Assembly: GCA_030704615.1 (NCBI GenBank)
Contig: CM060734.1
Location: 48,436,042-48,500,041 of the forward strand
From: Takakia lepidozioides
Lineage: Eukaryota > Streptophyta > Takakiopsida > Takakiales > Takakiaceae
DNA: 64,000 nt
Reading direction: 5' to 3'
A program made the translations under genes and the position numbers. The notes under the pieces are model-generated. The model saw nothing but the letters and a program-made list of their open reading frames with translations. It ran no database searches and was not told the DNA's origin. Each line of letters opens with the position of its first letter. Within the stretch, counting starts at the first letter, position 1. This document shows positions 42,937-54,609 of the stretch, one piece after another.

Positions 42937-45335
42937 CCCTCCAGCTCGTGTCCAAAGCGACATATATGCTTTCGGGGTTTCGCTGACTGATGCAGGTTCA
43001 AACATGCAGGCCCGATTTCCTTCTCCCCTTCCAGAGCACGCTCTGCATGTGAATCCTGTACTTTCTTTAATCAGCCCGGTCACAATCGTTACTTAGATGG
43101 GCGTCTTGTCATCGACTGGAGTCATACTTGTACACGGTCGACAAAGGAAGCTTTCTCCACAATACTGTCATGAATTCCTAGGATCAGTATATAGTTACCA
43201 GCTGGCGGTATGTGGGATCGGACCAATTGAAGTCCTAGGTCCTGTAAGTACTCATAGCTTGGATCTCTCCGATATCGCTCACTGCTGAGGCCCGGAGCAG
43301 ATGAAGACGGATAAGTATAACTGATGAAATGAATTCAAGCCCATGCCCGAGGATCTATACTTCTGGAAGCGTGACGTGTACATATAACTACTACTGTGCT
43401 ATTTGAGCTCAATTAGTGATACCTAGGAGAATTCTCACATGTACGTGATATTTTGTGCCTTGAGATCGAAGACGTGAAAGAAGACCACCATATACTGCAC
43501 GATGGGACGTTCACAAATGTTGGATTAAGATTATACATACAGTTATGTAAAAGTGCTGGTTTCCATCGCAATGCACAAAACATACCTATATGCGTGTGTA
43601 CGTGTCTAGTAGTGGACAGTAATTAGGTCATTATATTCACTTGGAAAGGTATGCGTATGTATGTATGGCGGACTTACCAGAACTGTGTTGTATCTACTAA
43701 TCGTTGGGATGCTTGACATTGAAAGCAGCACAGGCTTTGTATTTTCCATTTCTCGCACCATATGTGTTCGCTCTGAACAGAGCTGATTCTTGTTATGGTG
43801 CCAATTTTGCGTACGCTGGAGCCGCTGCGCGAGATGACACCTCGCTAGTCCCCTTTTACCTGCAGCTTCAACTTAACCAATACTTCTTCTTCAAAAGTAC
43901 AGCCCAGTCGAATGACTCTGAAAGTACGCTCTCGTCGGCCACTATTACTGAATTGCACTTTAATCCAAGGTCATTTTGTATGTTTTGTTTATTTGTTCTT
44001 GTTCAAAGCAGATTGGCGCGTTTTTCTTTTGAACAGCAGACCATATCTGGAGTAATCTCCGAGCAAAAAAGCTCCAGGCTATGGAACTCTCGGAGCTCGA
44101 CCACCCCTTGTCATGACTTCTATGTAAGTACTTATTGAACAATTAGGTCGGCAGACACAAGTAATTAACTGCGAGTAAAGGACGCGTGTGGGGCTACCTA
44201 TTTTTCAATGTGCGCTCCGTCGATTTGTGTTGTCGTCAGTCTGTCTTGTAGATTTCGGATGACCCTTGCTGAACTCTTGTCCAGACCCTATGGCTGCTGA
44301 CGATCATTGCGTCGTGCCCCCTCCTTCTTCGATACTAAGGCATACTACATCATACCCGAGATTGGGGTAAACGACGTCGTCTTATCGCTAGAGCGAGGTT
44401 TGAATACCTCGACGATAAATGAAACGATCTTGCCTCAGACACTCGCAGCTGTCGTATCTGCAGTGGAGGTGAGTTACAATCTTGCTGAGCAAGACTTTGT
44501 TGAGATAGGGTCGCATCTCCACTTGCAGTCCTGTACAAAGTTCCATGAACTCACATATGTGTTTTTCTTCACGTTCCGCGCGGTGCTCAACTTGCGGAAT
44601 GTCACTTGCAGCAACTTTATGCCAGTGGAGCCAGAACTATTTTCTTGGGCACACTTCCACCACAAGGGTGCGTTCCCCTTCTCCTCACCGATCTCGCGGG
44701 CATCAGCCCCTATGACAGTATGGGCTGTTTGGAAGGTATCAACGATGTTGACAAGGCCTACAATACTGAGCTCAATGCTTCGCTTGCGACACTTCGACAA
44801 AATCTCACGGATATCAACCTCTATCTCTACGACTGGTACAGTGCCAATATGGAGATTCTGACAAATCCTACCAAATATGGTGAGCAGTATATAACCTTTC
44901 TTGCTAATTTCAGACCATCATGATCAGATCACCTATGCACTCAACTTGCAAATGGAAGTGTTGCAGTGGTGACCTGGCTGAACCTTTTCTGGAAACTGTC
45001 TAACTTGCATGTACATATATGCAGGATTTTTGGCGAATGCTACTTTGACTGCCTGCTGCGGGTTTGGTGGCAAGTACAACTATAACCCTTCTGTTACCTG
45101 TGGCACTACTGGAACCATACATGGTACCAACACCACTACCAACCCCACTATAACTGTCACTGCATGTCCTGATCCATCAAACCATATCAATTGGGATGGT
45201 ATCCACTATACTCAAGCTTTTTACAGGGTCATGGTTAATTTCTTCCTCACTGGAAAATACATATATCCCCCAATAAATCTGAGCACACTGTGCCCTCTTA
45301 ACTCAGGCCTGTTCTCGGGTATTCCAAATCCATGA
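42937..45335 (+). CDS. GDSL esterase/lipase gene, first exon damaged
   Basis: Extracellular lipase/esterase family of plants. Block I reads SDIYAFGVSLTDAGSN at about 42952-43000 (GDS is GVS; the nucleophile Ser is kept). Then, one frame away, NRYLDGRLVIDW near 43090; ADSCYGANFAYAGAAARDDT near 43790 (block II); AYYIIPEIGVNDVV near 44340 (block III) up to donor 44468; exon 44612-44879 (GARTIFLGTLPPQGCVP); exon 45025-45335 with the catalytic Asp-His block DPSNHINWDGIHYTQ. The 3' exons are clean, the 5' part has a frame change and the altered block I. Either a recent pseudogene or a gene with mis-seen introns. Confidence 0.75.
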
Positions 45336-45538
45336 GATTGTGGTCCAGGCTCGGTCCAGGGTTGCTGTCGGTTGCTAGGATTCTGGTGTTGGCTAGCGAC
45401 TTGCCAAACGAAAGCCTCGATCTTCAGGAACCGCCACATCTGTGTGACCACATGTACAAACTTGTCATAACTAGATTATGTATAGCAGGCCCTGGTTGAA
45501 TGGTGGTATGTTGTCCAAACTTAATAGTCACTAGTATC

Positions 45539-47697
45539 TGGTCTGCTCGAGTTAATACCTCGTTAACACCAAGATTTTGGAAAATCCAAACTGGTACATT
45601 ATTGTTATAGTACATAGTACTTCTAGCTCTAGCGGACACTTCTTTCTCAAGATGGAAGTATGAAACATGACCTTCATCGGATATCATGTAGAGGATTTGC
45701 TGTGATACTCCTGACCAGTGCCCGGGGCGGCAACTCCCTATAATATGCAGGGGTCCTCGGATTTAGAAGAGGATTCGGAGCTGATTTTCATCTTCTAAAA
45801 ACCTTATTATAACTTATAATACACCATTTTTGAATTGGAGCTGGAGCTGCAAATTATAATAAATTATTATATATACATTAGGTACATTCAGACTCATAAG
45901 TAGCATCCAGATGTCTACCAACTTAAGAGTGAATATTTTCATGGCAAATAAATTTCTTTGACCTTCTTATATTCGAGTTATACTTACACGAAACTTATTC
46001 TATTTTCGTTCACATATATGCATATGTTAACAAATAATTTTACTTATTTATATTCTCTCTTACCTCTGTTCACAACATACCACGTGTATTTGTCCTAATT
46101 GCTATGGATGACATACACTGCCTCCATCGTCATCCCGTAGCATCGCTCTCCTTTGCGTCGTCTGCAGCATCGCTTTTCTTTGCAGCACAAGTCTGCACTT
46201 GGAGAATCACTTTCCTTGCAACATCAGATCGTAATGCGGCCCCTCAAAACTCTGTTACTAGTACAATTCATGCAGCTGTTGTTGCAAATGCAAGGGAGAA
46301 TTTATATATATTCCATGTGTTTCACGCTGATGAGTGCCATGATCTCGGCATACTCCCAGTTTGGTTGTCTTGCTTGTTTTCTTTCCCTTTCCCTCTGTTT
46401 GCTTCTCCAGGACCGCCAACATCATCTGAATTTTGCACAGGTGAAGCCATACCTGCAATCACAAGAGCTAAACACATCAGTGATCAGAGCCCGATCAGAA
46501 TGAAAATGAAAAGCATGAATTTCAACTGATTTGCAAACTCAACCAATTTTCAACATGAAAAGCATATTCATTCAATGTCGTTATTGTACTTGCTGGTGCA
46601 ATCTCTAGCGGAGAATGAAGCAATACACACTACTAGTATTAAGGAAGAAGCACACGATGACAAAAGCTCCAACGTCTACTGGCAAAGACGCGAGATGGCG
46701 GGACAAGAAGATGATGAGAAAAATCACACTTAGATGAAAATCATCCTTCCATGAATCGCAGTAAGAAATAAATAACTTATTAGGTTGAAATCTGAATGAA
46801 TAAGATACGACCAATATCAAACCCACATCTACGATTTTTCAAAGATTGATCTTGCAAATAAATAGCAATATCAGTGGCCTAACTTTGTGCATAACTTTCT
46901 GCCATGTCACCTGCCACGACGACGTCCAGTCAGCAGTTAACTCACTAACATGGACACGTGTGAATAGAGATAGACCCGGTGCTACTTTATCCCCCAAGTT
47001 AATCGTCAGTCTGAATGTACCTATTAAATCAAAAGGGGAGGAAGCCCTTTACTATATCATATTAATAGAATACCAAGGAAAAATAACCTTGGCCCATAGG
47101 GCATACTCTCGAGCAAACAGCCTGCACCAGCGTGAAGCGTGAAGCGGCCCATTGCTCCAAGCTTGAAACCTAAAACCTAACGAATGTGGTTGGACATCCA
47201 TAGAGAGCTGGATGCCGTCTATATAATAAAATATATATTATAAAAATATCTCATATTATAATTTTTAAAATTCCAAGAAAAATCTGGGGTACCGTATCTA
47301 GACGAGGACCCCTGCATTAGAAAAAATCTTATAATAAGTTCTAAAATCAACTTTTGAGGTACATAACCTAATCTGATTGGCATGAAAGTGGTGTCAATCG
47401 ATGCATCTCGATGGCTACTTTCACAACATATTTGGAGGGCTCTCTTTATAACTTACACTCCTTCATTAGAAGAGTTAGAAAAAATAATAAATGACCATCT
47501 AAGACAGTTGTGTTGCCACCCCGGGGACCAGTGCGTCTTGCAGGTCTGCTCGAATTAATACCAGGATGTTGGAAAACCCGAACTGCTAGATAATAGTAGA
47601 GCTTAGATTGAATACTTCTTTCTCCGATGGAATAAAGGTGACCTTACTGGGATGTCACATAGAGGACTTGCTATGATAAGTACTCCTGACCAGTGCA
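45539..47697. repeat. Direct repeats flanking a small TIR element
   Basis: 45539-45721 (GGTCTGCTCGAGTTAATACC ... CTCCTGACCAGTGC) recurs at 47537-47697 (GGTCTGCTCGAATTAATACC ... CTCCTGACCAGTGC) with clear divergence. They lie on either side of the element 45722-47525. Confidence 0.75.
45722..47525. mobile_element. Candidate non-autonomous DNA transposon, about 1.8 kb
   Basis: Ends read inwards CCGGGGCGGCAAC (left) and CCCGGGGTGGCAAC (right). A second inverted pair, GCAGGGGTCCTCG, lies at about 45748 and 47315. GACCAGTGC abuts both ends (45713-45721 and 47526-47534) as a possible 9-bp target duplication, although the same word also ends the flanking direct repeats. No transposase is encoded. 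Confidence 0.5.
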
Positions 47698-48014
47698 TAG
47701 CAAAGGCTCGTAGCAACAGTAAACTGCCTCTGTAGGTCTGATATAACCTCTTAGGATGCTTAAGCTTTGTTGCACCCTTGACGAGTTCTAAGTCGTACAG
47801 GTCTTCTAAGTTGGTCTTCGTCCCTGGAGGACCTACAATGTTGTTTGAACAATGTTGCAGCGGCAAAATTACAAGTGGAGTTGCACCATCAACATGATTA
47901 GAACCAATTGTTGGACCAGAGAAGAAAGCTTGCTTAAAACATAATAAGTTGTGCCAAAACATACAACAGACTCAAAACTTGCTAAACATTATACCACGTA
48001 TGCGCCACATCCAG

Positions 48015-48235
48015 GAATCTGCCGCTCATATCTTGAGGACTTGATATCAAGTCGTGAGTAAGGGAGCTTGCGGCCAGAATTCTTCTGATATGCGCGATGA
48101 CCTGATATCAAGTTGTGAGCAGGGGAGCTTGCGGCTAGAATTCTCCTCAGCCTTCAAGATGCTCGAGCTTTGAGTTGTTCTACAAGAAAAATGACGTGCG
48201 AGCCAGAAGTACGAAATGCTTAATTTCCGTCCTGC
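48015..48235. repeat. Short tandem duplication with a distant copy
   Basis: GATATCAAGT(C/T)GTGAG...GGGAGCTTGCGG(C/T)TAGAATTCT occurs twice, about 64 bases apart. A diverged copy of the following segment (TCTCCT(C/G)AGCCTTCAA) lies at about 50680. Confidence 0.6.
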
Positions 48236-48329
48236 TACAAGTCAAATATCTCACAGGTCTCTCATCTATGGTACAGTACCCCTGAATCTCTTTCCAAAAC
48301 TCTAGGCACCCTAAGGCTCTCCTCCGGTA

Positions 48330-49262
48330 TAGCCTTGGTTCTGCAATCAGTTCCAGATTCGTGGAGAGACATGCTCAGACAGGGCCCATCCTCTCCTTCT
48401 CTTTATCAGTGGGTGACCACACCTGATCACCACTTTCAGGTCATGTTCATAACGGAAGCCTCGTTTGATAACCTGGTGGGATTCGCATTTAGGGCCCATC
48501 CTTATATGGGTGCTCTCTCGCTGCACTCATCCAACTCCATCACAATCCCATATGCAAATACCCCATCAGCCAGAATTTGCCATTGGAACTCTAAGCTCAA
48601 AGATTTTAATCCACACCTCACATCCAACACGCAGGTTCTACCCATGGTTACGATTAGGAACCTTCATATGGATACGAAGCCAGTCCATCCAGGATCTGCA
48701 AATCGACCCGGCAGAATGGCAATGGGAATTCGGGGACAAAATTTGCTCCTTCTTCTCTTACACGGCCAAGGGAGCCTACAGAGCGATGCTGTAGGCCAAG
48801 TCTCTAACCATAAAATGGGATGACAGATGGGGCTTAATATTCCAATTTAGAGAGGAAAACTGGAAGTGCATATGGGTTCTGATTTGGGAAAAATCTAAAC
48901 CCGCCAAACTCAATGCCTTTCTTTGGCAAATTGCAAATAGAGTTTTAAAGGTTGGGCAATTTCTGAACTTCCAAGAGGCTATACTCTGCAGATGCTGCCC
49001 CATTGGGGTTATTGAGTCTTTGGAACACTGCCTTATTTTCTATAGAGGGCCGTCATCCATCTGGCCCTTGGTATTGTCACTTTACAGGGTCTGGTCAGAC
49101 ACCGCTCAGGACCCTATAGCCCTCCTGCTAAATTACAACCAGACAACCAAGTCCAAGGTGTCCACATGCCCAGTATTCGAGGTTCTCCGCTCGGCAATGT
49201 TGTGGCAAATTTGGAAGGCTCGGTGCAGATGGACATTAAACAATGTCTCCTTCTCCTGTACA
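48330..49262 (+). pseudogene. L1-like LINE, 3' end of reverse transcriptase with zf-RVT
   Basis: Frames around 48335-48823 are degenerate. From about 48810 the frame reads WGLIFQFREENWKCIWVLIW, KPAKLNAFLWQIANRVLKVG, CRCCPIGVIESLEHCLIFY and WQIWKARCRW, the zinc-binding C-terminal region of plant LINE polymerases. No 5' part is present. A similar fragment lies on minus at 20535-20850. Confidence 0.75.
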
Positions 49263-49269
49263 TAAGACC

Positions 49270-50003
49270 TGGTTTGTGTTTTCTATGATGTTACTATTGC
49301 AGCTAAGTTGGCTTGGCAAAAACTATGTGCAGAAGCAGACAGGAAACCGAACGAAAAAATTCCCTCCTCGCCTCCTTCAGAGCATCTTGGGGAAGAGGAG
49401 GAATCATTTGTTGCTGCATTGATACGGACTCATGTACATGGGTAGACTCCATACCTGAACTCTGGAAACACCGATGGAGCACCATCTTCGGCCTCCCCTG
49501 ACTTGGACTCAGCAGATATAAACTGGAAGCACATAAAGAGGGGGTCTAAATCTAAGTTGATCTTCCTCAGATAGGAATCTTCCGAGTTTCACTCCTTGGC
49601 CGTTCCGGCCCGTGCTCTTACTGTTCGTCGTTCCGTTTGGTTCCCTCTGCTCTAGGGCACCTCTCTCTCATGGAGGTTTTCATTGCTAGGAACTAATCTT
49701 AGATTAGCTCTCTGCACTACCGTAGTGGGAAGGCTGATCCGGCACTAAATAATTAGAAATGAATCTGCCTAATAATTAAGTGAAAATTTAGGAAAAACTG
49801 CCGAAATTCCAGAAACTTTACAAAAAAATGCCTAAAATCTCAAACAAACTCCAAATATCAAATCTCCAAATGCATGTTTCAAGGCATAAAGCTCTAGGAA
49901 AATATTTTCCTTAGCTCTGAGAAATCCTAGAATAATTGGCTGAACAATCACTGCATTTGATGATTGACCAGATATTCTCATGGCTCTTAACAACCCACAT
50001 AAT
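49270..50003. other. No gene recognised
   Basis: AT-rich stretch without domains. It may include LINE 3' untranslated sequence. Confidence 0.4.
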
Positions 50004-50237
50004 TTTTATTTTATTATTTTATTATTTGAAAAAAGGGAAACACTTGGGAGCGCAAGCTCACAAATTTGGCCCCTTAGTAGTGAGAGGAGAAAATAACCTC
50101 TTTCATTTATGCGCCATGGAGGCAAATGAGTGGGACACCGCCGGAACCATATACCACCCGTCAATAGTAAGATTTGACCCCAGAATCATCTGGGTGGCAC
50201 TCAGTGCACTTAACCATCTAAGCTACTGACTTTTGGT
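50004..50237 (-). mobile_element. tRNA-derived SINE
   Basis: On minus, an A box TAGCTTAGATGGTTAAG (50225-50209) and a B box GGGGTCAAATC (50181-50171) are spaced as in a pol III promoter. A unique body and an AT-rich tail (AATAATAAAATAATAAAA) follow. ATTATGT directly abuts both sides (50244-50238 and 50003-49997) as a target duplication. Anticodon-loop structure is not preserved, so it is not a tRNA gene. Confidence 0.75.
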
Positions 50238-50609
50238 ACATAATGGTACAGTAGATAGAGCAAGTTCATGCAGGGAGTCACCGCCGAATTACTTAAATTC
50301 TCATCCTGGCATTGCCCTAAAATCTAGAAATTTCCTTAAGTTGTGCTGAAGTGTTTTGTTGTAAAGAAAATAAATATTTGGCACTTCACTGCCAGATCAG
50401 CCTTCCCAACTACGGTATGGGCAAATCTTGCAACCATAATAGAAGGGTCTACCAGGGCTGCATGCGTAGTCAGGTCTATTTCTTACCCAGTTCACTGATC
50501 GTTGGAATCTCCAGCACAGTCCTTGTGTTAAGCCTCATGGCAATATGTAAGGGTTTAATTTTTTTCCCTTTTTAAATAAATTTCCAGGGCCTCTCATCCC
50601 TGTTGGTTA

Positions 50610-50627
50610 AATATATATATATATACA
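50610..50627. repeat. (AT)n microsatellite
   Basis: Short AT dinucleotide run. Confidence 0.8.
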
Positions 50628-50639
50628 TAGAAAATAAGG

Positions 50640-52218
50640 TGTCCTTCATGTCAAGGCCCGGGTGAGCAAGGGGACGAGAGTTCTCCTGAGCCTTCAATAG
50701 ACACTAAGTGAGCTTTGAATCGATCTGTACATAAGAAAACGTGCCGGCCATAGGAACAAAATGCTCATCTAATGAACCAGGAACAAAATGCTCATTAGCA
50801 TGATAATGAAACGGGAACATCTTGCTAGCCTCGCAAATTCTGAAATCGAAGGGTCCACGTAACTTAAGGGATGGAGAAGGAAGAGTGGGTGGAAGGCATG
50901 GCGGCAGCGTGCAGGACCGCCGGGCGTGTGGCCGCAGACCGCAACCCCGTAGCGCCGGCACGGTAGCGCGTGTCATGCTCACTCCGACCACACTCGCCTG
51001 AGTTTCGGTGCGGTGAAAACCAATAAAAACGAGCCACATCATATCCACGTCAGAGAATTATTCATTTCCAGCGTGGAAAGGCTAGGATGAAACGAGCGGC
51101 AGCTGGTCAAAGTCACGAGGACTATCGAACGCGGCCCCCAAATGACCGCAAGGCCCGGTGCTTGGGTGACTGTCAGTTATCATTCGCACATGGTGTGCGC
51201 TGACGAAGAACGTGGATGTCAGGTCGAAAAGTAAACGAGAACACCCGACGTCGTCCTTCTCCTCTTGTCTTTCCGTCGATTGAATATAGTACCATCCAAG
51301 TTTCTGGATGTATGAAGCAACTATTCATTTATTCCTTCTAGGTTCATCCAATTGTCTTGTTCAATGGCTGCTTCGGGATGTGAAATGTCAACCATGGTTA
51401 GGCGACCGGGAACTGGGTGACCGGCCAGCAGTCGTTTTCCGTGTCTGACGCTCTCCGCTGTCTCGCTTTCCTCTCCTTCACAAAGCTGAGAGGAAGGTAG
51501 TCGTAGATGTGAAGCACGCCTCGCAATTGCCTCATCGGTGTCTGCAGTGTGAAGTGATTAGTGAGATTGCTCGAAGAATACGGAGAGTTTTGGAGACTTG
51601 ATGTTAGCATTTTGATGTCGGTTTGAGCTTTCGAGTGGAGATTGAAGGCCGGGGGAGTGCTGGGCCCGGACTGAGGCTGGCAGAGCGGAAGGTATTTTTT
51701 TCTTGGGCCTTGGGGAGAGAGAAAGAGAGAGGACGCACAAGAACTTCTTGGATTAGAGGAAAGGAAGGGAAGGAGGTAGAAGAAGTGGTTGTGGCATTTC
51801 TAGGAAGATTCTGGTCTTGGTCATTCAAACGTTTGTTTGTGGGAGGGAGATAGATTGATTCAATGTATGGTTTTGGGCTTCCTCTTCTTTTTTAACTGGT
51901 TGGAGCGATTTATATTCTTGAGGAAATTAGTTTTGCGATTCTTGTCAGAGGACCTTTTCAAAAAATCTTATTGATCCCACTGCCCAGAGAGAATGTCTTT
52001 CAAGAACTCTGGTTTCTGGCTAACATAGGCATTTCATGCCCTGTAATTCATTTCAATCATGGTATGAAAGCATCAAGGCTTCCGCCTATGTTTCACACGC
52101 TTGAGGGAGAAAAGAGAAACGTCAGCATTGCTACGCAGTCAGCGAATCTTGAAGTTACCCCCGTCTTCCTGCCTCAGTCTCGGGCACTCAGTAGGTTGCA
52201 TTCTTTGTGACTGCAGGT
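50640..52218. other. No gene recognised
   Basis: GC-richer stretch at about 50870-51260 without recognised coding potential. Ser/Arg- and Glu-rich frames at 51620-51850 look compositional. The region could hold the promoter or 5' leader of a gene to the right. Confidence 0.35.
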
Positions 52219-52470
52219 ATTTGTGGAGGGGATTTTGGACATTAAGATATATTTTCGTTCAGAAGTAGGAATTAGGAGACATTCATCCGAGGGATTTGGT
52301 GGAGGCGTTGAAAAAGAGCTCCGCAATCTGAGCGAGGAGGTCGAGAGGGGGAATGGAATGTCTTGCACGAGGGGCTGCGACATGGCAAGGAGTGGCGGGC
52401 AGTGCCTGCTGTAGCTACTCTTATCTCGGAAATTCGACCTCTGAAGTCTCACCATCTCTTGCCAGGTACC
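52219..52470 (+). CDS. Possible exon, unknown protein
   Basis: Between TGACTGCAG (ending 52217) and CTTGCCAG|GTACC (52465). One frame ends in HGKEWRAVPAVATLISEIRP just before the donor, but the start of that frame has stops. Weak support; no family recognised. Confidence 0.25.
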
Positions 52471-53585
52471 AATTTCCTACTTCGATGGGCTATGGGAATA
52501 TATGGGACAAAGAAAAGCGTGGTGGTAGAGGGACCATTTTGTTGGATTTCCCTTTTCTATGGCTGGTTGAATAGGCTAGCAAGCGGCGGGGTAGGTGAAG
52601 GTTACTACTGGATGACCCTCAGAGTGTTCAACCTGAGGGTGGAACCTGGGTTAGTAAATTCAAATGTCTCGGCGTCAGTGGATATTGTCTGTTACCTCGA
52701 TCTCAGAACGACAAACTACTCTTGTGGGGCTCTCAGTTACAATGGCTTCTTGGCTGGAAGGCTGCAGAAGGTAGTATAATGAAGTCCTGGGGGGTTGGTG
52801 GAGGTTTGGACTTACTACAGTCATTGGTTTCACAGTGAGGCAACGTTGATTTAGGCACATGGATGACCTTGCAGCGATTTTTGCTTATTATGGATCTGTT
52901 ATCTAAGATTGATATTGATTGCAGGGTGCGAGCATTGGGGGTAACATCAGCCACACAACGGTGCCTTAGGACAGGTGTGCCCAGTTTTTCCTTTTGGCTG
53001 TTGGGCTGTTGGGCTGTTGATGTGACGCAAGTGATTAATCAATAAAACTAACGTTTATGGAATGGGATTCTATCATGCACATGAAAGTGTGATAGTGGAA
53101 ATCCAAAGAATTGGATGTGATAAGCTTAGGAATCTGGATCTTGCTTGCTTGGAAACCAAAGATGGTTCATTCTCCCGGAGTTTAAGCCAGTATCAATGAT
53201 TTTTCCTTCCTTTGTTTTCGGTGGAGTGTGGTGGGTCAGTGTTTGTAGTTGGTATCATAGCATTAAAGGCCTGCAATGTCTGTGTATTGTTCTCCAAGTG
53301 ATGAATTATGAAAATTCAATGAGCCCATCAATTGAAGAGTGTTAATTGGCCCACCAATGAAATACCAGACTTCCAATTAAATCCCAGGCAGTAGCATTTT
53401 CTCTTTCAGTGGTTTGGAGAGCCTGGCTCATTTGCAGAGGAGAAAATAGAGAGGGAAAGTCCAGAAATCTTTGTTGGCTTCTGAATTTCTGGGCTTTCCC
53501 AATGCTTCATGGTTACTAATTTTACCAGTTTGAATCTGTCCTCACTCTTTTTGTTACTTTTGCAGCATGTGGAGAAGGATTGGAG

Positions 53586-54607
53586 ATGCAGTATTCTGGC
53601 AACCCATTTAGACAGAAATTTGGACACTCTTCTTCGAGGAGGAAAGCTCTTAGAGCAATAAAGGCAGTGTGTGCTGTCCATACAGAAGCAACAACAAGTG
53701 CGGATCTGACCAGAATTGTTGTCCCTTGCCTCAATCAACCATGTGGGCCCAAACCGGGAACAGGGAGTTGCAAGCAGCTTGAACGATGGATAGAGGGTTC
53801 TGTCTTGGAGGTGTGTACCCGCTCTTTTGTTATGTTGCTACCTCTTGTATGTGTGTGCTTGCTTTCACTAAATGTTCTTGCATGATGAGTGGTATGTGAG
53901 AGAGAGACAGGGTGCCTACGTACGTTTTGGTGAAATTCTATACATTGGATTGTATAAACAATTGAACTATGTTGGCTGCTTGGGTCCTCACCTTGTCCTT
54001 CTCTCTCGCATGTTCAGCTCATCAATCTCAAAGCATTGTAGACACTCTATTCTCTGTTTGCTCTGTGGTACTTGTTGTATGTTAGGTCTCTATCTCACCA
54101 CAATGTACACTGAGCCACCATCAGAGGCTGACCGTTTATGAATGTGTGCACATGCAGATTGTAAGACACTTGCAGGAGGCTCCTTTCTTGCATTTTGTGT
54201 TTGATACAAAGAGTACATCAGGGAAACCTGAATGGCAGAGGGTTTCAGAAGACCTCTTTGACAAGCCTGACTGTTGGCCCCAATTACGAGACTCTCTGTT
54301 GGAAATTGCACCTGATGGAGTGATTTTAGTGCAACGATTAGACGAAGAGAACCTGAATAGTTGTTCATGCATTGGGGAGCCCGCTGAGATCGGAAACGAC
54401 TCTATCACCATGGCAGCTGATGGGTCTGGTACCACTGACACATGGGGGGTGTTGGTGCAAGCTCGCTGTGTCCGACTAAACGCCTGCTACTTACTGAAGA
54501 CAACACGGGTCCTATCAACTACTGGAGCTTGCACAAGGTTCTGTTTGGTACGGGCTAAATGTTTTGGGCCTTCGCTTTCTTCTCAGCTTGAGAATGTCTG
54601 GTTGTAG
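53586..54607 (+). CDS. DUF7804-type plastid protein, two exons
   Basis: Exon 1 starts at ATG 53586 (MQYSGNPFRQKFGHSSSRRK, rich in S, R and K like a plastid transit peptide) and ends at 53810 (LERWIEGSVLE) before GTGTGT. Exon 2 starts at 54158 after ACATGCAG (IVRHLQEAPFLHFVF), continues with WPQLRDSLLEIAPDGVILVQ, TWGVLVQARC and ACYLLKTTRV, and stops at 54605. The split W-I-x-S-V-(V/L)-E | I-V-x-(N/H)-L-(R/Q)-EAP and the PDG(V/L)I-x-V-(E/Q)-x-L motif are what I recall of the plant DUF7804 family. Function unknown. No lesions seen. Confidence 0.6.
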
Positions 54608-54609
54608 TT

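Noticed and set aside
50105-50226. tRNA gene on minus
   Set aside because: A and B boxes are present but no cloverleaf anticodon arm, and an AT tail with target duplication marks it as a SINE.
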